From NCBI GenBank assembly GCA_002369525.1, contig DFFN01000042.1, positions 1-45,815 of the forward strand: a stretch of 45,815 bases of DNA. The letters run 5' to 3'. A program made the translations under genes and the position numbers. Below the pieces are notes generated by a model. The model did not search any database and was not told where the DNA came from. It was given only the letters and a program-made list of their open reading frames with translations. Position 1 is the stretch's first letter. The number at the start of each line of letters is the position of its first letter. This document shows positions 1 to 8,866 of this stretch, piece by piece. Source of the stretch: Lachnoclostridium sp. UBA3775. Its GTDB lineage: Bacteria; Bacillota; Clostridia; Lachnospirales; Lachnospiraceae.

Positions 1-441
1 ACGATTGACAAAGGCTCCAAGGACGGCATTAAGAACGATATGAATGTTATTGCCGGTAACGGACTGGTCGGAATCGTTTATCAGGTAAACGATAATTATT
101 CTCTGGTAAGAAGCATTATTGACAATAACAGCAATGTCAGCGCCACCATACTCAAATCATCCGATTCGTGTATGGTGTCGGGAAACATAAAGCTTTTTGA
201 CGAAGGTTATATACTTGTAAAGGAAATACCGGTTACGAGTACCGCTTCAAACAATTATCAGGTCATAACCTCTAATCAGAGTTCAAAATTCCTGCCCGAT
301 ATTCTTATCGGTTATGTATCAAACATAACTGTAAGCCCGGACGGACTTACAAAGGAAGGCTATCTGACACCGGTCGTGGATTTCAGAAGGCTTGACAAGG
401 TTCTTGTAATTACAACTATGAAGGAGAGTGTCACTGAATAA
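1..441 (+). CDS. mreC: Rod shape-determining protein MreC, C-terminal part (5' end outside window)
   Basis: The reading frame is open from base 1 and ends at TAA 439-441, giving the last 146 residues. The sequence has the typical MreC ending: IDKGSKDGI, then a VIAGNGLVGIV segment, a beta-rich extracellular domain, and the final LTPVVDFRRLDKVLVI strand. MreC is a bitopic membrane protein whose extracellular beta domains bind and activate PBP2 and link it to MreB, MreD and RodA in the elongasome. The N-terminal membrane anchor and coiled coil lie outside the window. mreD follows after 18 nt, and mrdA and rodA come next, as expected for a morphogenesis operon. Identification is firm from motifs and context. 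Confidence 0.93.
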   Translation, partial: TIDKGSKDGIKNDMNVIAGNGLVGIVYQVNDNYSLVRSIIDNNSNVSATILKSSDSCMVSGNIKLFDEGYILVKEIPVTSTASNNYQVITSNQSSKFLPDILIGYVSNITVSPDGLTKEGYLTPVVDFRRLDKVLVITTMKESVTE

Positions 442-459
442 AAGTGCACGGATAATAAA

Positions 460-966
460 TTGCTTAGTGTTGCTGTGTATGCTGTGGAGATGATCATTCT
501 TTTTCTCCTGCAGCATACTGTATTTACGAATTTAAGCGTCGGAAATATAGTTCCCGATCTGATAATCATACTTGTTTTTGCGGTAGCATATCAGAACGGA
601 AAAGTGGCCGGCATATTTGCGGGAATCGCCGGAGGACTGCTTCTTGATCTTACTTTCGGATCTGTCCTCGGTGTTTATGCACTTGCCTATATGTTTATAG
701 GTTATTTCTGCGGTTTTCTTGCAAATTATTATATCAGATCGGATCTTTTACTGCCGCTGGCGGTTATTTCCGTGTCTGAATTTGTGTTTTCGTTTTACAG
801 TTATATAGTCAACCGTCTGATCTACGGAGATACCCTGATTTCCTACTATTTTAAGAGGATAATGATTCCGAAGGTGGCGTATACCCTTGTTCTGGCAGTG
901 ATCATATATAAGCTTTTGGACTATGTCTACATTTCCATTTTGCTGGAGGATGAAGAAGATAACTGA
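460..966 (+). CDS. mreD: Rod shape-determining protein MreD
   Basis: A hydrophobic protein of 168 residues with about five membrane segments, the usual MreD size. The FLLQHTVF start, the VPDLIIILV segment and the GLLLDLTFGSVLGVYAL stretch are typical of the family. MreD is a membrane component of the elongasome, working with MreC, PBP2 and RodA. The start is taken as TTG 460: the same frame carries the mreC stop at 439-441, no ATG or GTG lies between, and the next ATG (490) would remove the first part of helix one. Its ribosome binding site is weak, so translation may be coupled to mreC. Its TGA stop overlaps the mrdA ATG (964-968). Confidence 0.85.
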   Translation: MLSVAVYAVEMIILFLLQHTVFTNLSVGNIVPDLIIILVFAVAYQNGKVAGIFAGIAGGLLLDLTFGSVLGVYALAYMFIGYFCGFLANYYIRSDLLLPLAVISVSEFVFSFYSYIVNRLIYGDTLISYYFKRIMIPKVAYTLVLAVIIYKLLDYVYISILLEDEEDN

Positions 967-3845
967 TGTTTAGCAGTCTGATAGAAAAGTCAAAGGATTC
1001 ATTTGTGGTAAGATCGGTCATCGTGTTTATACTGATGATCGTTCTTTTCATGCTTGTTGCCGTAAAACTTTTCGGACTTCAGGTGGTCACCGAAAAGAAA
1101 TCGCCGGAAGCCGACATGCAGGAGCTTGACAGGATCGGTAAGGCAGGAAAAGACGAATCGGAGGCCGGCTATAAATACGTGACGGAATATGTTCTTCCCG
1201 CCAGAGGAAACATATATGACAAAAACGGAAATCTTCTTGCATACAATGTACAGGATTACAATCTTTACCTGATCAATTCGGCTTCTCTTAAGAACAATGA
1301 GGAGAGGAATGCCGCAATGCTCGGGCTTTCAAAGCTTTTAAAGCAGTACGGTTATGAGCCTGATTTTACATTTCCTCTTGTTGTGGATGAAAGCGGAAGA
1401 CTGAGCTACACTGTAAGCGACAATGCACTGTATCGCTTTTTAAAGAACTGTTTCGGTCTCCCTTCAGCAAACGATCTCACTGCTGAACAGAAAGAAACAA
1501 CTCCCGATGAACTGTATGATTATCTGAAAAAAGGCAACAAGATCACTTCGATGTTCGGTATTGACGATAAATATACCAGGGATGAAGCTCTTGAGATTAT
1601 GAAATACCGCTATCAGCTTTACACAAACAATCCTTCGTATGCCAAAATAAAGCTTGTTTCGGGAATCAGTGAAGAATTCAGGATAGTGCTTCTTGAGAAC
1701 CTGAGCAATATTCCCTGCGTCGAGATTGAAAAGACCTATAAAAGAGTTTACAATGATTCTCTTTACTTTGCTCACGTGATAGGTTATATCGGAACCATAA
1801 ACGAAGCAGAGCTCGCTGCGTCTAAAAAGGTAGGTCTTGATATCTATACTTCCGAAAGCAAGGTCGGAAAGCTCGGTGTGGAACAATCCTATGATGATTA
1901 TCTTCAGGGAAGCCTCGGAGAAGTCAGAGTAACTCTGAATTCTTCCGGGCAGATTGTGGAAAAAACCAGAATAAGCGAGCCTGTTGACGGTAACGATCTA
2001 TATCTTACGATCGAACGTGAATCCCAGATCGCAGGTTATTACCTTGTTGAGAAAAACGTTGCTGCAATACTTCTTTCTAAGCTTGTAAATTCCATGAGCT
2101 ACGGTTCTATGGGAACAAGCGCGGACGAAATTACCATTCCTGTATACGAGGTCTATTCTGCGCTTATTGAAAACAATGTCATCAAGGTCTCCGACTTTAA
2201 TGAACGTGAATTAAGCGATGCCGAGAAAAACATTTATGAGCCTTTTTCCTCGGAAAAGGGAAGCTGGACATTAAAACTGAAAGAACTGTTAAAACAGGAT
2301 AATACGGTTAAGTATAATGATTGTGACGAAAACACCAAGGAATTACTGGATTATCTGTATTCGGCACTCAGAAACGGCTGGGCGGTTGTTAACAAGAACA
2401 TTGACACGGACAGCGAGCATTTTAAAAAATATTTAGAAGGTGAAGCTTCGATATCGGAATTTCTCAATGCCTGTATCGAAAACGGAAATATTGATACCTC
2501 TGTTCTTAAGCTCTCCGACGGTTATTATTCAACCGATGAGCTTTACAAAATTCTTTATGAGTTTATTGCTGAAAAGCTTAAAACAGATAACGGATTTGAA
2601 AAGAAAATTTACAGGCTAATAATCATGGGCGGAAAAATCTCCCCGAAAGATCTCTGTCTTGCACTTTATGACCAGGGAGTTTTAAGGGAAGACAAGGAAA
2701 GCTATAATGCACTTGCAAATTACAGGCTTTCAACCTTTGAATTCATCAAGAGAAAGATCAACAATCTTGAAATCACGCCGGCAATGCTTGCATTAAGACC
2801 CTGCAGCGGTTCAATGGTTGTGACGGATCCTTTTACCGGTAAGGTTAAGGCTTTGTGTTCATATCCGAGCTATGACAATAACAGGCTTACAAACAGTATT
2901 GATTATGATTATTATACCGAACTGAGTGAGGATAAATCCTATCCCATGCTTTGCCGTGCAACACAGTCAAAGACTTCAACCGGATCGACCTTCAAGCCTC
3001 TTACTGCGATAGCTGCCCTGACAGAGGGAACTATCACTGCCGGTACGACAATCCACGACGATGTAAAGTTTGAGAAGATAACTCCTTCGCCTTCCTGCTG
3101 GAGTACACGTTCTCACGGTTATATCAATGTTTCGGAAGCAATCATGTATTCATGTAACTATTTCTTCTTCGAAACTGCCTACAGATTTTCGACAAGAGGA
3201 GGAAATTACAGCGACGAAAGGGGACTGTCTGTAATACATAAATATGCCGAAAAATTCGGTTTCAATTCCCTGTCGGGTGTTGAAATCCAGGAATCCATGC
3301 CGGAGATTTCAAATACCGACGCGATAAGAACCTCAATAGGCTACTATCACAGCTTTGCTCCGGTACATATGGCAAAATATGTAAGCACCATAGCCAACAG
3401 CGGTACATGCTATAACCTGACACTTATCGATCAGGTTAAGTCAAAGGAGGGGGTTGTAGTCTATGAAAAAGAGCCTTCTGTTTACTATAAACTTGACGAG
3501 GTAGCAAAGAATTCATGGGATGCGGTCCACATCGGGATGAGAAAGGTGGTAATCACATCGCTTCCTTCAGTGTTCAAAGGCTTTAATATAAGCGTTGCCG
3601 GAAAAACCGGAACACAGCAGGTAAGCCTCAAACAGCCCAACAATGCGCTGTTCATATCATATGCGCCTTACGAAAACCCGCAGATCGCGGTTGCGGTGGT
3701 CCTTCCCAACGGTTACACGTCATCAAACGCAGCCAAAGTGGCGAAGGAATATTACGATTTTTATTTTAACGGAAACAACAAGGAAAACCTTCTTTCCGGA
3801 AAAGTATATGCCGGCGAGGCCGACGGTACAAAAGTAGGAGATTAG
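966..3845 (+). CDS. mrdA: Penicillin-binding protein 2 (elongasome D,D-transpeptidase)
   Basis: A 959-residue class B PBP that crosslinks lateral-wall peptidoglycan together with RodA. One N-terminal membrane helix lies at about residues 17-38, followed by the pedestal/dimerisation region with LPARGNIYDKNGNLLAYN. The transpeptidase domain has all three active-site motifs: S674-T-F-K677 (nucleophile Ser674), S729-C-N731 and K880-T-G882. The protein is much longer than the 600-700 residues of proteobacterial PBP2, because about 240 residues (roughly 365-605) are inserted between the LTIERESQ helix and the SGSMVVTDPFTGKVKAL strand; similarly long PBP2 proteins are common in Lachnospiraceae. The ATG overlaps the mreD stop by 1 nt and rodA starts 1 nt after the stop, so translation is probably coupled along mreD-mrdA-rodA. 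Confidence 0.95.
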   Translation: MFSSLIEKSKDSFVVRSVIVFILMIVLFMLVAVKLFGLQVVTEKKSPEADMQELDRIGKAGKDESEAGYKYVTEYVLPARGNIYDKNGNLLAYNVQDYNLYLINSASLKNNEERNAAMLGLSKLLKQYGYEPDFTFPLVVDESGRLSYTVSDNALYRFLKNCFGLPSANDLTAEQKETTPDELYDYLKKGNKITSMFGIDDKYTRDEALEIMKYRYQLYTNNPSYAKIKLVSGISEEFRIVLLENLSNIPCVEIEKTYKRVYNDSLYFAHVIGYIGTINEAELAASKKVGLDIYTSESKVGKLGVEQSYDDYLQGSLGEVRVTLNSSGQIVEKTRISEPVDGNDLYLTIERESQIAGYYLVEKNVAAILLSKLVNSMSYGSMGTSADEITIPVYEVYSALIENNVIKVSDFNERELSDAEKNIYEPFSSEKGSWTLKLKELLKQDNTVKYNDCDENTKELLDYLYSALRNGWAVVNKNIDTDSEHFKKYLEGEASISEFLNACIENGNIDTSVLKLSDGYYSTDELYKILYEFIAEKLKTDNGFEKKIYRLIIMGGKISPKDLCLALYDQGVLREDKESYNALANYRLSTFEFIKRKINNLEITPAMLALRPCSGSMVVTDPFTGKVKALCSYPSYDNNRLTNSIDYDYYTELSEDKSYPMLCRATQSKTSTGSTFKPLTAIAALTEGTITAGTTIHDDVKFEKITPSPSCWSTRSHGYINVSEAIMYSCNYFFFETAYRFSTRGGNYSDERGLSVIHKYAEKFGFNSLSGVEIQESMPEISNTDAIRTSIGYYHSFAPVHMAKYVSTIANSGTCYNLTLIDQVKSKEGVVVYEKEPSVYYKLDEVAKNSWDAVHIGMRKVVITSLPSVFKGFNISVAGKTGTQQVSLKQPNNALFISYAPYENPQIAVAVVLPNGYTSSNAAKVAKEYYDFYFNGNNKENLLSGKVYAGEADGTKVGD

Positions 3846-3846
3846 A

Positions 3847-5058
3847 ATGTTTAAAAAACGCGGTTACAATATAAAAAACTTCAGATTCTCTCTTTTGATC
3901 GTTGTCTGCCTGCTTTCGTCTGTCGGTCTTGTTGTGTTAAGGGCACTGACGGTAAATCAGAATCAGACCATGTTTAAAAAGCAGGTCCTGGGCGTTGCTG
4001 CAGGTATCTTCATACTGCTGGTTGTATCTTTCTTTGACTATCACTGGATAGGCAAGCTCTGCATACCTTTATATTTTTTTAATATATTCCTGATGCTTTT
4101 TTGCAGATATGTTGACAGATCGATGAGTCCGAGGATATACGGAAAAAGCGTTGACCAGGCAAGACGATGGATCCATATAGGAAGTCCGCAGGGAGGACTT
4201 GACATAATGCCGTCAGAGATTACGAAGATTGTAATTATAGTCTGTCTGGCAAGACTCTTTGTTTTCCTGGAGGGCAAGATAAATAAATTTACGTCGTTGA
4301 TGCTGATCGCCATGATAAGCCTGGTACCGGTCCTGCTTGTTTTCATGCAGCCCGATCTTTCGACAAGTATTGTTATAATGGCAACCATGCTGATCATGCT
4401 TTTTATTGCGGGACTTTCCTTAAAGATAGTAATACCGGTGCTTGCGGTGACAATCCCGGGAATAATCGGCTTTTTATGGTATATACAGCAGGATTTCGGA
4501 AGCAAACTTTTAAAACCGTGGCAGAGGGACCGTATACTTTCGCTGCTGCATCCTGCCGATTATCCTGATCTTATGTATCAGCAGAACAATGCAGCCGCAG
4601 CGATCAAATCCGGAAAAATCTTCGGAAAAATGATTACCGCACCGGGAGAAAAAAGACTGACGGATTATGTTCCCGTCGTTGAGAGCGACTTCATATTCAG
4701 TGCGGTGGGAGAAGAGCTCGGCTTTATCGGCACTATGGTTATCGTAATACTTTTCCTTTCATTCCTTTTCATTGCCCTTCACATTGCCTTGGAGGCAAAG
4801 GATAAGCTGGGAAAATATATTGCAGCAGGTATAGCGGTAATGATCACAATACAGGCCTTTGTAAATATAGGCGTGGTGCTTTCGCTCCTTCCGAACACGG
4901 GCATACCGCTGCCTTTCATGAGCAACGGATTAAGCTCTTTGCTTACTAACTTCCTTGTGGTCGGGATACTGCTTAATATCGGAATGCAGAACAAGGATGT
5001 GAATCCGGTAGATGATGACGTTATAGTTTTCAGTAAATATCATAAACAGGAGATGTGA
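3847..5058 (+). CDS. rodA: RodA, SEDS-family peptidoglycan glycosyltransferase
   Basis: A 403-residue polytopic membrane protein with about ten helices. RodA polymerises lipid II into glycan strands during elongation, paired with PBP2. The SEDS signature VVESDFIFSAVGEELGFIG is present, and its Asp281 matches the essential catalytic Asp of the family. KPWQRDRILSLLHP and the late GIPLPFMSNGLSSLLTNF segment (a variant of the family PxxSxGgSs motif) are also seen. It could in principle be FtsW or SpoVE, but the position one base after the PBP2 gene and downstream of mreCD supports RodA. The next gene starts 1 nt after the stop. Confidence 0.93.
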   Translation: MFKKRGYNIKNFRFSLLIVVCLLSSVGLVVLRALTVNQNQTMFKKQVLGVAAGIFILLVVSFFDYHWIGKLCIPLYFFNIFLMLFCRYVDRSMSPRIYGKSVDQARRWIHIGSPQGGLDIMPSEITKIVIIVCLARLFVFLEGKINKFTSLMLIAMISLVPVLLVFMQPDLSTSIVIMATMLIMLFIAGLSLKIVIPVLAVTIPGIIGFLWYIQQDFGSKLLKPWQRDRILSLLHPADYPDLMYQQNNAAAAIKSGKIFGKMITAPGEKRLTDYVPVVESDFIFSAVGEELGFIGTMVIVILFLSFLFIALHIALEAKDKLGKYIAAGIAVMITIQAFVNIGVVLSLLPNTGIPLPFMSNGLSSLLTNFLVVGILLNIGMQNKDVNPVDDDVIVFSKYHKQEM

Positions 5059-5059
5059 T

Positions 5060-6043
5060 ATGAAAAAGATACTTGCAATATTGCTCATTTTAATAATGAC
5101 AGTCTCTGTTTTTGCTTGTTCAAAACCGGAGGATGAGCTTTATGCTTTTTATGCTGATGAGGACAATCTTATCAGTAAGGACATAGGCGAATATATTGAA
5201 GGCCGTTCGGCGACATTTTTTACCGAGGGCGAGCTTTGTTACGTAAAACCTGATGAGATGAGTGACGACGAAAATCTTAAAAATAAAGCAACGCTTGTCA
5301 TAAACATTACGAAAAACGAGCTTGTTTATGCAAAGGACTGCTTCAAAAAAGTCTATCCCGCAAGTATCACCAAGCTGCTTACCACACTTGTGATACTCGA
5401 TATGGGAAAGCTTGACGATTACTATACCGTCAAACAGGACAACTGCGGAATAACAGAAGAAGGAGCCCAGCTTATGGGCTTTAAAGCCGGTGATGTAATA
5501 AAGGTTGAAGATCTGCTTTACTGCCTGCTTCTATATTCCGGTAATGATGCGGCTGCGGCACTTGCAGATTATCTTTGCCAGGATGAAACGAAATTCTGCG
5601 AGCTGATGAATGAAAAAGCGATCAAGCTCGGATGCATCGAAACTCATTACACCAATCCTCATGGACTTCATGATACAAACCATTATACCTCGGCTTACGA
5701 CGAATACGTTATCCTTAAAAAGTGTCTTGAATACGATGTGTTCAGGAAGATTTCCGAACTTTCGGAATATGACTTTTCATACAAAACTGGAGAGGGCGGT
5801 TTCAGAAACCTTACCGTTAAAACAACCAACAAATATAAGCTTGGTATTTATGAAATACCCGAAGGCATTTCGATCATAGCCGGAAAGACCGGAAACACAT
5901 ATGCCGCAGGCCCCTGTCTTATTCAGTGTGTCAAGAACAAAAATAACGAGGAATTTATCATCGCGATCTTCGGTGCAAAGGATAATAAAGACCTTTATAC
6001 ACAGATGAGCTATATGATGAAGAAGGTCTCGGAAGATTTATAA
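5060..6043 (+). CDS. D-alanyl-D-alanine carboxypeptidase lipoprotein (PBP5/DacF family, peptidase S11)
   Basis: A 327-residue serine peptidase predicted to trim the terminal D-Ala from peptidoglycan stem peptides outside the cell. The N-terminus is a lipoprotein signal peptide ending in the lipobox VFAC, so the enzyme is probably membrane-anchored by a lipid. All three S11 motifs are visible: S102-I-T-K105, S160-G-N162 and K276-T-G278. It is shorter than B. subtilis DacA or DacF because the C-terminal amphipathic anchor domain is missing, which fits with lipid anchoring instead. It follows rodA by 1 nt and so belongs to the wall-elongation operon. No clear GC-rich terminator follows. Confidence 0.9.
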   Translation: MKKILAILLILIMTVSVFACSKPEDELYAFYADEDNLISKDIGEYIEGRSATFFTEGELCYVKPDEMSDDENLKNKATLVINITKNELVYAKDCFKKVYPASITKLLTTLVILDMGKLDDYYTVKQDNCGITEEGAQLMGFKAGDVIKVEDLLYCLLLYSGNDAAAALADYLCQDETKFCELMNEKAIKLGCIETHYTNPHGLHDTNHYTSAYDEYVILKKCLEYDVFRKISELSEYDFSYKTGEGGFRNLTVKTTNKYKLGIYEIPEGISIIAGKTGNTYAAGPCLIQCVKNKNNEEFIIAIFGAKDNKDLYTQMSYMMKKVSEDL

Positions 6044-6071
6044 AATTTTTATACAAATCATCAATTAATGG

Positions 6072-6100
6072 TTGTGTTTTTGGTGATTTTGCTCTATAAT
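6072..6100 (+). promoter_or_regulatory. Sigma-A-type promoter for the small P-loop gene
   Basis: TTGTGT at 6072-6077 and a perfect TATAAT at 6095-6100 are separated by 17 nt. They lie 34 nt upstream of an ATG with an AAGGAGG site, so the downstream gene is transcribed separately from the wall operon. Confidence 0.7.
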
Positions 6101-6134
6101 ATAGACATAAAGAACTCATAAGGAGGACAAATAA

Positions 6135-6554
6135 ATGGTTCAGATTATTGCAGGCGAAAAAGGTAAAGGTAAAACAAAAATCCTTCTCGACAAGGCAAAT
6201 ACCGATATCAAAACGGCAAGAGGTACCATTGTTTATCTCGATAAAGACAATCAGCATATATATGAGCTGAACAATAAAATCCGTCTTATCAACGTACGTG
6301 AATATTGCATAGACGGTGCTGATGAATTCGTAGGTTTTATCTGCGGTATCATTTCACAGGACAATGATATTGAAAAGATTTATCTGGATAGTTTCTTAAA
6401 GGTTGCTAAACTTGACGCTGACAAAGCCGATAAGTATGTGGAAAAACTCGATTATGTTTCCCAGAAATTCAATGTGGATATTATTGTTTCGTACTCACAG
6501 AAGTCTGATGAGCTATCGGAATTTATCAAGAGCAAGCTAGTTGTAGCGCTCTAA
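6135..6554 (+). CDS. Small P-loop NTPase of unknown function
   Basis: A 139-residue protein with a Walker A motif right at the N-terminus (GEKGKGKT, residues 7-14), preceded by a hydrophobic strand (VQIIA). A second hydrophobic strand (GTIVYLDKD) and an EKIYLDSF segment could supply a Walker B-like acidic residue. It has no membrane helix and is too short for a complete AAA or SMC core. A strong AAGGAGG ribosome binding site precedes the ATG. It is a single-gene unit with its own promoter (6072-6100) and terminator (6576-6608), next to wall-growth genes. Similar short proteins are seen in Lachnospiraceae, sometimes labelled PilT-like or ATP-binding, but I know of no tested function. Confidence 0.75.
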   Translation: MVQIIAGEKGKGKTKILLDKANTDIKTARGTIVYLDKDNQHIYELNNKIRLINVREYCIDGADEFVGFICGIISQDNDIEKIYLDSFLKVAKLDADKADKYVEKLDYVSQKFNVDIIVSYSQKSDELSEFIKSKLVVAL

Positions 6555-6575
6555 TAAATGTATTGAGGTTTGATT

Positions 6576-6608
6576 GAAAGGCGTGCCGGGCACGTCTTTC
6601 TTTTTTTT
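6576..6608 (+). terminator. Rho-independent terminator after the P-loop gene
   Basis: The stem GAAAGGCGTGCC / GGCACGTCTTTC (one G-T pair) is followed by eight or more T. It closes the single-gene unit 6135-6554. Confidence 0.85.
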
Positions 6609-6665
6609 ACACAAAAAAATAAAAAAAATACAATATAAGGGCTTTTATTTTTTTATCATATACTG

Positions 6666-6671
6666 TATAAT
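6666..6671 (+). promoter_or_regulatory. Probable -10 box for the HlyD-like/division cluster
   Basis: A perfect TATAAT lies 30 nt before the GTG start at 6701, just after the terminator at 6576-6608. The -35 is weak (TTTTAT at 6643-6648, 17 nt spacing). A transcript would begin at about 6678, which argues against initiation at the ATG at 6680. Confidence 0.5.
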
Positions 6672-6700
6672 GTATTTGTATGTTTATAGGGAGGAAAGCA

Positions 6701-8122
6701 GTGAGGGAGAAAAATGATAAAACAATCAAGCCTCCGAAGATCAAAAGGACAAGGAAAGTAAGAAACCTGAATATAGGTATTCTTATAATAGCTCTTGTAT
6801 TTATTTATATGGTCGTAAACATAGCGGTGAGCCTTCGCAAGGAACACCTTTCCGTATATGAAGTCCAGGCGGAAAGAATGGCATTTGACCGCAGGACCGA
6901 AGCGGTGATAATAAGAAATGAACAGGGTTATTATACCGACAAGGCCGGATATACCAATTTCTATGTGCGTAACGGCGCAAGGATAGCTGTGGGGAATACC
7001 GTATATTCGATAGACGAAAGCAAAAACATACATGATTACCTTTCGGAATATAATTACAGCTATTCGTTTTCTACCTCCGACGTCAATTCGTTAAAGAATT
7101 ATGTTTCCAGATTCGGAGATAATTTTGACACTGATGATTATTCGGATGTTTACGAGCTGAAGGAAAATATCGAATCGGAAATTCTAAGTATATCCGATAC
7201 CTATGTTATGGAGCACCTGAGCGAAATAATGGAGGGACAGGATAAGACCGTAAGTTTCAATGTGGTAAAATCCGAAAATTCCGGTGTCGTTTCCTTCTTT
7301 TCTGATTCGCTTGACGGAATAAAGGCCGATGATGTAGGTCCGAAGAGTTTTGACAAAACAACATACAATTCAAAGAATCTTTATGATTCAGAGATCAAAG
7401 AGCAGAATGCGCTTGTATATAAGCTGATACTCGACGAAAACTGGAGTCTTGTGATAAGGCTCAGCGATGAACAGTATAATAAGCTTGCCGGAAAGAGCAG
7501 CATTTCCTTTACGATAAGAGACGATGATTTTCATGTGACACAGAAATGCTCCTTCTTTATGAAGGATAACGAGCATTTCTGCAAGGTTGATATGACCGAT
7601 TATGCTGTCAGATATCTCAAACAGCGTTTTCTCGATATAGAACTTGACATAAGCGATCAGGAAGGACTTAAGATTCCGACCTCATCTCTTACAACGAAGG
7701 AATTTTATGTCATACCTTCCGAGTATTATGTCTCATATGAAGACGAGAATGAGGTGAAATATGGTTTCACTTATATGAATTATGATAAGGAAACCAGACA
7801 GACAAGCTATGAATTTGTTCCTGCCGAGTGCTATTATGAGGATAAGGACAAGGGTGTTGTTTATGTCGATACCAAGGATTTTGAGCACGGACAGTATGTT
7901 TACTGTATGGAAGACGAGACTCTCTATCAGGTCAGCGTCATAGAATCGCTTGAAGGTGTGTTCAATGTAAACAAGGGTTATGCAATATTCAGGAGAATTG
8001 AAATGATAACCCGCGGTGATGAATACTGTATTGTAGCGGCCGGAGCCGACAGAAGTCTCAGCGTTCATGACCATATAGTTCTTAATTCCAAGCTTATTGA
8101 TGAAAATCTGCAGATTTATTGA
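6701..8122 (+). CDS. HlyD-like membrane fusion/periplasmic-adaptor-type protein
   Basis: A 473-residue protein with a basic cytoplasmic N-terminus, one membrane helix at about residues 25-43 and a large extracellular part. The N-terminal extracellular segment resembles the split lipoyl/barrel-sandwich region of HlyD-type proteins (RTEAVIIRNEQGYYTDKAGY, then ARIAVGNTVYSID), and the C-terminal part is beta-rich. The GTG at 6701 is chosen because GGGAGG (6689-6694) lies at the right distance; an in-frame ATG at 6680 has no ribosome binding site and sits at the likely transcription start. No outer membrane or ABC partner is nearby, so a role in export is not supported by context. Being first in the yggS-sepF-divIVA cluster suggests an envelope or division role. 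Confidence 0.65.
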   Translation: MREKNDKTIKPPKIKRTRKVRNLNIGILIIALVFIYMVVNIAVSLRKEHLSVYEVQAERMAFDRRTEAVIIRNEQGYYTDKAGYTNFYVRNGARIAVGNTVYSIDESKNIHDYLSEYNYSYSFSTSDVNSLKNYVSRFGDNFDTDDYSDVYELKENIESEILSISDTYVMEHLSEIMEGQDKTVSFNVVKSENSGVVSFFSDSLDGIKADDVGPKSFDKTTYNSKNLYDSEIKEQNALVYKLILDENWSLVIRLSDEQYNKLAGKSSISFTIRDDDFHVTQKCSFFMKDNEHFCKVDMTDYAVRYLKQRFLDIELDISDQEGLKIPTSSLTTKEFYVIPSEYYVSYEDENEVKYGFTYMNYDKETRQTSYEFVPAECYYEDKDKGVVYVDTKDFEHGQYVYCMEDETLYQVSVIESLEGVFNVNKGYAIFRRIEMITRGDEYCIVAAGADRSLSVHDHIVLNSKLIDENLQIY

Positions 8123-8141
8123 TTTGCGGGAGGTGGAAGAA

Positions 8142-8843
8142 ATGGGTGAGTCTGTTAAAGATAGACTTGCGGCAGTAAAAAAAAGCATAGAAGAATGTGC
8201 AAAGGCCTGTAAAAGAGACAAAGAGGTAAAACTTATTTGTGTTTCAAAAACCAAGCCTTCGGAAATGATAATGGAAGCCTATGAGTCCGGAGAACGTGAT
8301 TTCGGCGAGAATTATGTTCAGGAGCTTTGTGCGAAGGCAGAAGAGCTCCCTAAGGACATTATCTGGCACATGATAGGTCCGCTCCAGAAAAACAAGGTAA
8401 GAAAAGTCGTAAAGTATGCGGAATATATTCATGCTGTTGACAGTGTCGAGCTTGCGGCATTCATTGATAAAGAGGCGGAGCGTATAGGCAAGGTTCAGAA
8501 AATTATGCTTGAGCTTAACATGGCCGGTGAGGAAAGCAAGCATGGATTTAAACCCGAGGAAGTTATTGATGCGGTTAAGGAGATTGCTCCTTTAAAAAAC
8601 ATTAAGCTTACAGGTCTGATGTGCATACCCCCGCTTGCAGTTTCGGCGGATGACAACAGAGTATATTTCAGGCAGATAAAAAGCCTTGAAAAAAAGATCA
8701 ATGACATGGGAATCTGCGATTCGGAACTTACCGAGCTTTCCATGGGCATGAGTGAGGATTACAAATGCGCAATTGAAGAAGGCGCAAGCTACATACGCAT
8801 CGGAACAGCAATATTCGGTGCAAGGGATTACAGTAAAAAATAA
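8142..8843 (+). CDS. YggS/YlmE family PLP homeostasis protein
   Basis: A 233-residue single-domain alanine-racemase-like TIM barrel that binds pyridoxal phosphate and helps keep free PLP in balance; it is not a racemase. The PLP-binding lysine lies in KLICVSKTKP, followed by GERDFGENYVQEL, WHMIGPLQKNK and the C-terminal GMSEDYKCAIEEGASYIRIG motif, all typical of the family. The start is ATG 8142 with GGGAGGTGG upstream; an in-frame ATG at 8097 inside the preceding gene would add 15 residues and lacks such a site. In many Firmicutes ylmE lies just upstream of sepF (ylmF), as here. Confidence 0.93.
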   Translation: MGESVKDRLAAVKKSIEECAKACKRDKEVKLICVSKTKPSEMIMEAYESGERDFGENYVQELCAKAEELPKDIIWHMIGPLQKNKVRKVVKYAEYIHAVDSVELAAFIDKEAERIGKVQKIMLELNMAGEESKHGFKPEEVIDAVKEIAPLKNIKLTGLMCIPPLAVSADDNRVYFRQIKSLEKKINDMGICDSELTELSMGMSEDYKCAIEEGASYIRIGTAIFGARDYSKK

Positions 8844-8866
8844 AAATATTAAAGGAGGACAATAAA

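Noticed and set aside
6044..6060. TATAAA/TTTATA hairpin after the carboxypeptidase gene as a terminator
   Set aside because: The stem has only A-T pairs and the T-run is part of it; too weak to call.
6680..6700. ATG 6680 as start of the HlyD-like protein
   Set aside because: It lies at the expected transcription start and has no ribosome binding site, whereas GTG 6701 has GGGAGG at proper spacing.
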